A stretch of 7,262 bases of DNA from Myxococcota bacterium (lineage in GTDB: Bacteria; Myxococcota; UBA4151). This document shows positions 1 to 6,136 of this stretch, piece by piece (the stretch's first letter is position 1; every line of letters starts with the position of its first letter). The translations under genes and the position numbers were made by a program. Location: assembly GCA_028823075.1 (NCBI GenBank), contig JAPKCE010000089.1, positions 1-7,262 of the forward strand. The letters run 5' to 3'. The notes under the pieces are model-generated. The model saw nothing but the letters and a program-made list of their open reading frames with translations. It was not told the DNA's origin and did not search any database.

Positions 1-1219
1 CTGGGATGTAACCGTTATCGAGGGAAGAACCCGAATTGGTGGACATGCTCATACCCACCAACTCGAGTTTCTCGCTGAGCCGAGTTTCCCGGTGGATACC
101 GGGTTCATCGTTTTTAATGATCGTAACTACCCGCACTTTCGACGCCTAATCTCCGAACTCGAGATCGACGCAACGGCGACGGATATGTCGTTTAGCGTGT
201 CGCTACCTGGCCCCAAAGGGCGTGGAGCTTTCGAATACAGCGGTGCAGGGATCAACGGACTCTTCGCTCAGCGTTCAAATGCCTTACGACCCTCATTTTG
301 GAGACTTCTGCGCGATATTGACCGGTTCAACAGGGCAGGCCGCGCCACGCTACGCGGCGGAGACTTCGAAGATGAGCCTGTAGGGGAGTGGCTATCGCGG
401 CGCAGTTTCAGTGCAGAGTTCATCAATCGCTACCTCCTGCCAATGGCTGGTGCCGTCTGGTCTGCATCACCACAGAAAATCCGCTCTTTCCCAATTAGTT
501 CACTGTTTCATTTCCTCGACAATCACGGGCTTTTGGAATGGAACAATCGCCCTCAATGGTTGTCGATCCGCGGCGGTAGTGAGGTCTATGTTCGCCAACT
601 CGTGAAAGCTTGCCGAGCCACCTTCAAAGTAGGCTCCGAGGTCACCTCGATCCTGCGCCAGGATAAAGGGGTTCGAGTTGACCTAGCCGACGGCGAATCC
701 GACCAATACGACGCCGTCGTTTTAGCGTGCCACGCCGACGACGCGCTTAAGTTGTTGAGCGACTCCGATCCTTTGGAAAGTGAAATCCTCGGCTCGTTCG
801 AGTATTCGACCAACACGACCTACCTCCACTCTGACCCCGCTCTCATGCCGCTAAGAAGGCAGGCTTGGGCTTGCTGGAACTATGTCGGCAGCGGTTCGTC
901 TGAGGATGACCCGATCGCGGTGAGTTACTGGATGAACGCGCTTCAACAACTGAACACCAAACGCTTGATGGTGGTCACACTGAACCCCGACAAGACACCG
1001 CAGGACGTCCACAAGGAAGTCACTTATCGGCATCCTCAGTTCGATATGAAGGCGCGGCAGGCTCAGCACCGCCGCGACGAACTCCAAGGGCACCGAAATG
1101 CCTGGTACGCCGGCGCCCATTGGCGTTGGGGCTTTCATGAGGATGGTGTTGTCTCCGCGGTAACGGCGTGCCGCAGCATGGGCGTTCCCGTGCCGCTGCT
1201 CGATGAAGTCGAGTCATGA
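1..1219 (+). CDS. FAD-dependent amine-oxidase-like oxidoreductase (COG2907 type), 5' partial
   Basis: The reading frame is already open at the left edge (first full codon at position 2), so the start lies outside the window; a GTG at 92 is internal. The 405 visible residues begin just after the expected GxGxxG loop, and about 20-30 residues appear to be missing. Visible hallmarks are the FAD ribose-binding acid and R-x-G-G-H segment (VIEGRTRIGGH, residues 5-15), VDTGFIVFN (30-38), RYLLPMAGAVWS (143-154), RPQW...GGS (183-193) and the C-terminal FAD-contact stretch WYAGAHWRWGFHEDG (368-382). The family is flavin-binding and predicted to oxidise a substrate; here the downstream lipid genes suggest a fatty-acyl chain of membrane phospholipid, which is inference. 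Its stop overlaps the next start by ATGA. Family call is firm; substrate is unknown. UfaD-like acyl desaturation is one possibility. Confidence 0.9.
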   Translation, partial: WDVTVIEGRTRIGGHAHTHQLEFLAEPSFPVDTGFIVFNDRNYPHFRRLISELEIDATATDMSFSVSLPGPKGRGAFEYSGAGINGLFAQRSNALRPSFWRLLRDIDRFNRAGRATLRGGDFEDEPVGEWLSRRSFSAEFINRYLLPMAGAVWSASPQKIRSFPISSLFHFLDNHGLLEWNNRPQWLSIRGGSEVYVRQLVKACRATFKVGSEVTSILRQDKGVRVDLADGESDQYDAVVLACHADDALKLLSDSDPLESEILGSFEYSTNTTYLHSDPALMPLRRQAWACWNYVGSGSSEDDPIAVSYWMNALQQLNTKRLMVVTLNPDKTPQDVHKEVTYRHPQFDMKARQAQHRRDELQGHRNAWYAGAHWRWGFHEDGVVSAVTACRSMGVPVPLLDEVES

Positions 1220-2007
1220 TGAGCGACCTGGTGATTGGACAAATGAAACACCTTCGTCCTTCCGGAGCGCAACGGAAGCACGCCTTTAGCTATCCCTGGT
1301 TCGGCATCATCGTACGCTATCCGGTCGAGCCGGTCGGACGCTGGTTCACCCACAACCGGTTTGGCTTCTTGACCATCGACAACCGAGACCATGGATATCG
1401 AGACAAACGAGACCCGCTTGGTTGGCTGCAAGAGGAGTTGGATGCTGCCCAAGTGCCGCTCCAAGTAGAAGACCTTCAGGTGGAATTATTGACCATGCCG
1501 CGAGTTTTGGGAGGCGTCTTTAACCCTGTCAGCTTCTGGTATTTGAGCCAAAATGACCAACTCGTGGCGGTGGTGGCAGAAGTCAACAACACCTTCTATG
1601 GAACCCATCCCTATGTCCTTTATCAGGGCGGTTCGACACTGGATGCTAGCGTGTGGCTTGAGGCCCCGAAAAAGCTCTACGTTTCGCCATATTTTCCGGT
1701 CAGTGGCTCCTATCGCTTTCGATTCGACCATCGGGCGCAACGGTCGGGCGTCCACCTCAACTTCGTCGATGAGGACGAGAAACTGCAGATCGCAACGCAG
1801 GTCGGGGGCCGCCGCCTGGCGATGAGCCGATGGCTTATTCTTAAGTACAGTTTCCACGCCCTAGCGGGCGTCTGGTTAGCTCTGGCTCGGATTCATTGGC
1901 ATGCCCTGCGTCTCTACCTCAAAGGGGTCGCATTAGTGCCTCGGGACCGAGGCCACGGCCGGCCAATCAAAATACAAAATTCAAAACAGAAGGAGGAATT
2001 ATCATGA
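1216..2007 (+). CDS. DUF1365 family protein
   Basis: This 263-residue protein shows the DUF1365 pattern throughout: RKHAFSYPWF (20-29), DHG (58-60), LLTMPRVLGGVFNPVSFWY (91-109), AEVNNTFYGTH (121-131) and KKLYVSPYFP (152-161), so it is full length. A hydrophobic/amphipathic stretch around 207-240 may touch the membrane. The biochemical function of the family is not established to my knowledge; it recurs next to COG2907 flavoproteins and Cfa-like methyltransferases, as here, so a role in acyl-chain modification is inferred from context. ATG at 1216 overlaps the preceding TGA by four bases; a second ATG follows immediately at 1219 and either could be used. No strong ribosome binding site precedes it, consistent with translational coupling. 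The last 13 residues are encoded by an A-rich stretch that carries the ribosome binding site of the next gene. Confidence 0.92.
   Translation: MMSDLVIGQMKHLRPSGAQRKHAFSYPWFGIIVRYPVEPVGRWFTHNRFGFLTIDNRDHGYRDKRDPLGWLQEELDAAQVPLQVEDLQVELLTMPRVLGGVFNPVSFWYLSQNDQLVAVVAEVNNTFYGTHPYVLYQGGSTLDASVWLEAPKKLYVSPYFPVSGSYRFRFDHRAQRSGVHLNFVDEDEKLQIATQVGGRRLAMSRWLILKYSFHALAGVWLALARIHWHALRLYLKGVALVPRDRGHGRPIKIQNSKQKEELS
1991..1996 (+). promoter_or_regulatory. Strong ribosome binding site of the Cfa-like gene
   Basis: AGGAGG lies 7 bases before the ATG at 2004, inside the last codons of the DUF1365 gene. It fixes the methyltransferase start at 2004, although the same frame is open further upstream (to at least 1896). 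The 31 bases 1966-1996 contain 18 A residues, giving an unstructured leader, unlike the GC-richer coding sequence around it. Confidence 0.85.
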
Positions 2008-3197
2008 CCCTCAGGAACCAAATGTTGTCGCGTGCGGCGCGACGTTTTTTCGATGGCTATATGGGGCAGGTCGAAAAAGGCAGCCTTGAAGTCATCTTAC
2101 CCGGAGGTGAACGCCTGTTGCGCGAGGGGCAGCAGCCCGGTGCTAAAGGCACCATGGAAGTTAAGCGCTGGCGCACCTTTAGTAAGGTGATGCGGCGAGG
2201 CGATATTGGTTTTGCTGAGGGCTATGTCGCTGGGGATTGGGAAAGTCCCGACCTATCGGCGCTCATGACTGTACTCGCCCAGAACATCGACAGCTTTAAC
2301 GACGACTTCTCGCCTCGGGGCTTGGATCGCTGGTTGACCGGGTTCCAGCATGCACTGCGCCGCAACACCAAGAGTCAGAGCCGTAAAAATATTGAGGCGC
2401 ATTATGACCTCGGTAACGACTTCTACCAACTCTGGCTCGACCCCTCGATGACCTACTCCAGCGCTATTTTCGAGGCTGCGAGCCAAGATCTTCCGCTTGC
2501 GCAGGCTGCCAAGTACCAGCGTATTTTGGACCAGGCCGAACTTAAGCCCAACAGCAACATCCTTGAGATCGGTTGTGGCTGGGGCGGCTTTGCTGAGGCT
2601 GCCGCAGCTGCTGGGCACCAAGTTACCGGTGTCACGATATCACCAGCCCAACTGGCCTTTGCCGAGCGCCGTCTGGCAAAAGAGATTCAGGCAGGCGCCG
2701 TCGAACTCCGCCTTCAGGACTACCGCGACATTCCCGAAACCTTTGATGCTGTCGTCTCTATCGAGATGTTCGAGGCCGTCGGCCAAGAATGGTGGGAGAC
2801 CTTTATGCAAAAGGTCCGGGGTAGCCTGAGCCCGGGCGCCAAGGCGATCATCCAAACCATCACGATGAAAGACGAATTCTTCGAGGGCTACGCGTCTCAA
2901 GCAGACTTCATTCAGACCTGTATCTTTCCGGGGAGTATGCTGGCCTCTCCGGGTCGCTTTACAGCCCAAGCGGCGAACCAAGGCTTGCAGTTAGAGGGGC
3001 AGCACTTCTTTGGGCGCTCCTACGCTGAGACACTGAGACATTGGCAGTCTGCCTTCAACGGAGCTGAAAATGAGGTGCGTGGTTTGGGCTTCGATAGCGA
3101 GTTCATTCGGCTATGGAACTTCTACTACAGCTATTGTGTTGGTGGCTTTGAAGCAGAGCGTACCAGTGTTGGTCAATTCAGCTTCCGGGCGGCTTGA
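2004..3197 (+). CDS. SAM-dependent methyltransferase, cyclopropane-fatty-acid-synthase family
   Basis: This 397-residue protein transfers a one-carbon unit from S-adenosylmethionine, by family to the double bond of an unsaturated acyl chain in membrane phospholipid. Landmarks: N-terminal lipid-associated region with GFAEGYVAGDWE (69-80); HYDLGNDFY (133-141); SAM-binding LEIGCGWGG (187-195) and GVTIS (209-213); LQDYRD (237-242); MFEAVG (255-260) with the conserved Glu257; IFPGSML (307-313); Tyr340, matching E. coli Tyr317. Compared with E. coli Cfa, the bicarbonate ligand His266 is Gln284, Ile268 is kept (Ile286), Cys139 is Ser153, and the His after the active-site Glu is Ala258. Length is close to the 382 residues of E. 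coli Cfa. The start overlaps the DUF1365 stop (ATGA). It may make methylated, not cyclopropanated, chains (UfaM-like); that is inference. A bare Cfa symbol would overstate the evidence. Confidence 0.92.
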   Translation: MTLRNQMLSRAARRFFDGYMGQVEKGSLEVILPGGERLLREGQQPGAKGTMEVKRWRTFSKVMRRGDIGFAEGYVAGDWESPDLSALMTVLAQNIDSFNDDFSPRGLDRWLTGFQHALRRNTKSQSRKNIEAHYDLGNDFYQLWLDPSMTYSSAIFEAASQDLPLAQAAKYQRILDQAELKPNSNILEIGCGWGGFAEAAAAAGHQVTGVTISPAQLAFAERRLAKEIQAGAVELRLQDYRDIPETFDAVVSIEMFEAVGQEWWETFMQKVRGSLSPGAKAIIQTITMKDEFFEGYASQADFIQTCIFPGSMLASPGRFTAQAANQGLQLEGQHFFGRSYAETLRHWQSAFNGAENEVRGLGFDSEFIRLWNFYYSYCVGGFEAERTSVGQFSFRAA

Positions 3198-3246
3198 TCA
3201 TGAGCATTCGCCAGACAGCATATAGAGTCAGCCATGACAGGTTTGG

Positions 3247-3270
3247 GCAGCCTGATAGCGCCCGGGCTGC
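3247..3270 (+). other. Possible hairpin in the desaturase leader
   Basis: Bases 3247-3254 (GCAGCCTG) can pair with 3263-3270 (CGGGCTGC), giving an 8-bp stem with one G-U pair and an 8-base loop. It ends two bases before the GGAG that serves the ATG at 3285. There is no following T run, so it is not a typical intrinsic terminator. It could modulate ribosome access or be chance. Confidence 0.3.
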
Positions 3271-3272
3271 AC

Positions 3273-3276
3273 GGAG
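3273..3276 (+). promoter_or_regulatory. Ribosome binding site deciding the desaturase start
   Basis: GGAG is 8 bases before ATG 3285. The upstream in-frame ATG at 3234 has no comparable site, and the extra residues it would add are not desaturase-like, so 3285 is preferred. Confidence 0.6.
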
Positions 3277-3284
3277 ATAAGACG

Positions 3285-4106
3285 ATGCAGACAAGCTCAA
3301 TTAATCTCAACCGAAAGATGAACTGGCTCGTGTCTGTTCCTTTCTTCGTGATGCACACCCTCCCTTTCGCAGCCTACTGGACGGGAACCAGGCCGATTGA
3401 CTGGATTGCAGGCATCGCACTTTTTTGGGTCCGGATGTTCTTCATCACGGCTGGCTACCACCGCTACTTTGCGCACCGCACCTTCAAAATGGGCCGCCTA
3501 ACGCAATTTGTCTTTGCCTTTATGGCTCAGTCATCGGCTCAAAAGGGGGTGCTTTGGTGGAGCGGACACCATCGTCACCATCACGTCTATTCTGACGAGC
3601 CCCAAGATCTTCATAGTCCAGGAGCAGGCTTCTGGTGGAGCCACTGCACCTGGTTTCTGAGTTATGCTCACGAGGAAACCCCGGAGCACCTGATCAAAGA
3701 TTTCCGTCGTTTTCCAGAGCTACGCTGGATGAATAATTGGCATTATGGCCCACCGGTTATTCTCGGCGTTGCGGTGTTTTTAACCCTGGGTTGGAGTGGG
3801 CTTTGGATCGCTTTCTTCCTCTCGACCGTGGTGCTTTTCCACGCGACCTTCACGATCAACTCGCTGGCGCACGTCTTTGGCAGCCAGCGCTACGACACCG
3901 GTGATGATAGCCGAAACAATCTATGGTTAGCGCTGCTGACTCTAGGTGAAGGTTGGCATAACAATCACCATCAAACCCCAAACAGTTGCCGGCAAGGACA
4001 CCGATGGTGGGAGATTGACGTCTGCTACTATATTTTGCGGGGCCTTCAAGTTCTCGGAATTGTTTGGGGTATCAAAGAGCCAAGCCCTAGAAAGCTCTCC
4101 GCTTAG
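3285..4106 (+). CDS. Membrane fatty-acid desaturase (acyl-CoA/acyl-lipid delta-9 type)
   Basis: This 273-residue integral membrane di-iron desaturase inserts a cis double bond into a saturated acyl chain using O2 and an electron donor. All three histidine boxes are intact: HRYFAH (59-64), HRHHH (96-100, HxxHH) and HNNHH (225-229). NSLAH (192-196) matches the extra Asn/His metal-ligand region of stearoyl desaturases. Hydrophobic segments near 14-34, 38-57, 155-168 and 170-190 are the expected membrane spans. The start at 3285 is chosen from its ribosome binding site; ATG 3234 would add 17 residues. It lies 87 bases after the methyltransferase on the same strand with no convincing terminator between, so cotranscription is possible. 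It probably supplies unsaturated chains as methyltransferase substrate; regiospecificity (delta-9) is assumed from family resemblance. Residues that fix acyl-CoA versus acyl-lipid use cannot be read off. Confidence 0.92.
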   Translation: MQTSSINLNRKMNWLVSVPFFVMHTLPFAAYWTGTRPIDWIAGIALFWVRMFFITAGYHRYFAHRTFKMGRLTQFVFAFMAQSSAQKGVLWWSGHHRHHHVYSDEPQDLHSPGAGFWWSHCTWFLSYAHEETPEHLIKDFRRFPELRWMNNWHYGPPVILGVAVFLTLGWSGLWIAFFLSTVVLFHATFTINSLAHVFGSQRYDTGDDSRNNLWLALLTLGEGWHNNHHQTPNSCRQGHRWWEIDVCYYILRGLQVLGIVWGIKEPSPRKLSA

Positions 4107-4125
4107 ACCCTCCACATTGCAGCAG

Positions 4126-4154
4126 GAGTGCTAAAACGCTGTTGACTAGCACTC
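4126..4154. repeat. Perfect 8-bp inverted repeat between the desaturase and the repeat-protein gene
   Basis: GAGTGCTA (4126-4133) and TAGCACTC (4147-4154) are exact reverse complements around a 13-base loop, starting 20 bases after the desaturase stop. No T run follows, so it is not a classic intrinsic terminator; it could act as a hairpin stabilising the upstream mRNA 3' end or as an operator for the downstream gene, since TTGACT (4142-4147), a possible -35 hexamer, overlaps it. No well-spaced -10 was found. The half-sites resemble those of CIRCE, but in the opposite order. Confidence 0.5.
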
Positions 4155-4235
4155 ACAAAGCCAAACGCTCAGGCGATCAAATAGCGGACTCACTTGTCCA
4201 AAATAAGGACTTCGGCCAAACTCGTTTCGCTACTT

Positions 4236-4241
4236 GAGGAG
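4236..4241 (+). promoter_or_regulatory. Ribosome binding site of the cysteine-rich repeat protein
   Basis: GAGGAG is 6 bases before ATG 4248. It favours that start over the in-frame TTG at 4194, and the ATG start also places the hydrophobic signal sequence close to the N-terminus. Confidence 0.65.
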
Positions 4242-4247
4242 CTCGCT

Positions 4248-6104
4248 ATGCATTCATCGACTGTTACTCTTCGTCACCTCTGCGCCCTCGGCTTCATTGT
4301 CAGCATGTCCTGTGGCGACCAAGTGGTGGTGCGCGAAACGGAAAGCCGTTGTGGCAACGGACAAATCGAAACCGGCGAATCCTGTGACGACAGCAACGAC
4401 AACAATGCCGATAGCTGCACCAATGGCTGTGAGGTCGCCCTATGCGGCGACGCGGTGACACGAACCGACCTGACCGCAGACGAAGAGGGCTCTGAAGCCT
4501 GTGACGATGGCAACGCTGACGATAATGACGGCTGCACCAACACATGCAGCATCGCCATCTGCGGCGACGGCATCCTGCGCGGTGATGTTTCCGAAGGCAG
4601 CCTGGGGTTTGAAAGCTGTGATGACGCCAACCCAGTCGATACCGACGCCTGTCTTAGTGATTGCACAACAGCTCGCTGCGGCGATGCCGTGCTGCGCGAC
4701 GATCTGAGCGAAGGTGACCTGGGCTTTGAGGCTTGTGATGATGGCAACGTCGATGATTCTGACGGCTGTCTGAGCGACTGCGCCGCGGCGCGTTGTGGCG
4801 ATGGGGTTATCGGCCCTGGTGAAGGCTGTGATGATGGCAACGACGACCCCACCGATGACTGCAACGCCTGTCAGCCATCGAGTTGCGGCGATGGCGTGGT
4901 TCAAACTGGCGAGCGTTGCGATGACGGCAACGCCATCGACAGCGACCAATGTTTAAACACCTGCGCCCCAGCAACCTGCGGTGACGCTGTGGTTTGGGCC
5001 GGCAACGAGGCCTGCGACGACGGCAATACCGACAGCCGCGACGCCTGCACCGGCATTTGCCAACTCGCCGTTTGCGGTGACGGCACGCAGCGCAACGATC
5101 GCAGCCCTGAAGAGGAGGGCTATGAAGAATGCGACGACGGTAATCAGGTCCAAACCGACGCTTGTTTGGATGATTGCAGCGTGTCGCGCTGCGGTGATGG
5201 CAACATCTGGGTAGGCCGTGAGGCCTGCGATGACGGCAATCGGCTTGATGCCGACGGCTGCCGCAACGATTGCACCGAATCGCGCTGCGGCGATGGCGTG
5301 GTGGCGCTGGGCATCGAGGCTTGTGACGACGCCAATCAAATCGAGACCGACGGATGTTTGACGAGTTGCGCTTTAGCAAGTTGCGGTGATGGTCATGTGC
5401 AAGAAGGTGTTGAAGCCTGCGACGACGGTAATCAAGTTGATAGCGACGCCTGTTTGACGAGTTGCGCTCTAGCGAGTTGTGGCGATGGTCATGTGCAAGA
5501 AGGTGTCGAAGCCTGCGACGACGCTAATCAGCTACAAAATGATGCCTGCTTAACAAATTGCGTGGCGGCGAGTTGCGGCGATGGTCTTCTGCAAGTGGGT
5601 GTCGAGGCTTGCGATGATGGCAACCAAGTCAACACCGACGCCTGCACCAACGCCTGCACTGATGCGGTCTGCGGCGATGGCATCGTCGGCCCCGGCGAGA
5701 ATTGCGACGACCAAAATCAAGTCGACGACGATGGCTGCCCCAATGATTGCAATAATGGCCCCTGCCCAGGCGGCTCGGTAGCGGTCGATGGCGTCGAGTT
5801 CGGGCGGCTGGATTGTGGCGTCACCTGTGCCCAGGGGTTCAGTTATTTTCAAATCAACCGCCGTCAACTGCCCGGACAGGGACCAAACTGCCAAGATGTC
5901 GCCTGCGTCGCTAGCGCGGTGTGTGGCAGCATCGGCTATACGGCGCGAGCCTTGAGCTTCAATCACATCGGTGGGGGCGTAGGCTCCATTCCCCAAGGCG
6001 TCCATGACGGTGGTGGCGGGACCTGCGCCAACACCTGCGTCACCAATGGCGCCAACACCAGCGCTCCCTATTTTGTCTTCGATTTGATCTGCTGCGTGCC
6101 CTAA
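4248..6104 (+). CDS. Exported cysteine-rich repeat protein with 14 DUF4215-type repeats
   Basis: The protein has 618 residues. Residues 1-22 form a short signal sequence ending in ...VSMSC; Cys22 could be a lipidated cysteine, but S-M-S before it is a weak lipobox, so signal peptidase I cleavage is also possible. Residues 35-505 are 14 tandem repeats of the form CGDG...CDDGN...D-A/G-C...C, each with four cysteines likely forming two disulfides, and very rich in Asp/Glu. Residues 506-618 form a separate C-terminal domain with 10 cysteines that I do not recognise. The repeats match DUF4215 / the myxococcal cysteine-rich repeat, common in secreted or surface proteins of Myxococcota; function is unknown, with adhesion, matrix or spacer roles plausible. 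An in-frame TTG at 4194 would add 18 residues. The gene stands apart from the lipid operon, and the next gene is convergent. Confidence 0.9.
   Translation: MHSSTVTLRHLCALGFIVSMSCGDQVVVRETESRCGNGQIETGESCDDSNDNNADSCTNGCEVALCGDAVTRTDLTADEEGSEACDDGNADDNDGCTNTCSIAICGDGILRGDVSEGSLGFESCDDANPVDTDACLSDCTTARCGDAVLRDDLSEGDLGFEACDDGNVDDSDGCLSDCAAARCGDGVIGPGEGCDDGNDDPTDDCNACQPSSCGDGVVQTGERCDDGNAIDSDQCLNTCAPATCGDAVVWAGNEACDDGNTDSRDACTGICQLAVCGDGTQRNDRSPEEEGYEECDDGNQVQTDACLDDCSVSRCGDGNIWVGREACDDGNRLDADGCRNDCTESRCGDGVVALGIEACDDANQIETDGCLTSCALASCGDGHVQEGVEACDDGNQVDSDACLTSCALASCGDGHVQEGVEACDDANQLQNDACLTNCVAASCGDGLLQVGVEACDDGNQVNTDACTNACTDAVCGDGIVGPGENCDDQNQVDDDGCPNDCNNGPCPGGSVAVDGVEFGRLDCGVTCAQGFSYFQINRRQLPGQGPNCQDVACVASAVCGSIGYTARALSFNHIGGGVGSIPQGVHDGGGGTCANTCVTNGANTSAPYFVFDLICCVP
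4350..5762 (+). repeat. Array of 14 cysteine-rich coding repeats (two length classes)
   Basis: Units start at 4350, 4443, 4560, 4677, 4794, 4884, 4977, 5073, 5190, 5286, 5382, 5478, 5574 and 5670, and the last ends at 5762. Ten units are 30-32 residues. Units 2, 3, 4 and 8 are 39 residues, with a 7-8 residue insertion between the first and second cysteines, of the pattern R-x-D...G-x-E. All 14 keep four cysteines. Most units have diverged at DNA level while keeping the protein pattern, but the units near 5358-5549 are near-identical. Confidence 0.92.
5358..5549 (+). repeat. Recent 96-bp tandem duplication within the repeat array
   Basis: Segments 5358-5453 and 5454-5549 differ at only about 6 of their first 74 positions, mostly third codon positions, and encode the same LTSCALAS and CGDGHVQEGVEACDD stretches. 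They diverge in the last 20 bases or so. The length equals one 32-residue unit, as expected for repeat expansion by slippage or unequal recombination. Confidence 0.8.
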
Positions 6105-6117
6105 AGCGCTCAGCGCT
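6105..6117. terminator. Weak hairpin between convergent genes
   Basis: AGCGC (6105-6109) pairs with GCGCT (6113-6117) around a 3-base loop directly after the repeat-protein stop, in the 32-base gap between convergent genes. There is no T run on either side, so a terminator role is only suggested by position. Confidence 0.25.
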
Positions 6118-6136
6118 CCATGCCAGTTCAAGCCGT

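Noticed and set aside
1896..2003. Upstream extension of the Cfa-like protein to an in-frame start at 1896
   Set aside because: It would lie within the DUF1365 gene, its translation is not Cfa-like, and AGGAGG plus ATG at 2004 gives a far better start.
3194..3226. Promoter for the desaturase from TTGATC (3194-3199) and TATAGA (3221-3226)
   Set aside because: The spacing is 21 bases and each hexamer matches only 4 of 6 positions.
3200..3280. Small 26-codon frame (ATG 3200 to TAA 3278-3280) between methyltransferase and desaturase
   Set aside because: No convincing ribosome binding site and unremarkable composition; it could be a leader peptide, but nothing beyond its position supports this.
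4126..4154. True CIRCE element for HrcA
   Set aside because: The half-sites are in reversed order and separated incorrectly; no matching half-site sits 9 bases away on the outer sides.
4142..4182. Promoter for the repeat protein from TTGACT (4142-4147) and TCAAAT (4177-4182)
   Set aside because: The spacer would be 29 bases, too long for a sigma-70-type promoter.
4350..5762. CRISPR-like array, suggested by the regular spacing of about 96 bases
   Set aside because: The periodicity is that of protein-coding units in one uninterrupted frame, with conserved residues rather than conserved DNA repeats and unique spacers.
4274..6131. Several long open frames on the minus strand opposite the repeat protein (for example 4274-4864, 4440-4949, 4953-5339, 5550-6131)
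   Set aside because: They arise from the regular, biased codon content of the Cys/Asp repeats; their translations are low-complexity mirror patterns with no ribosome binding sites or family features.
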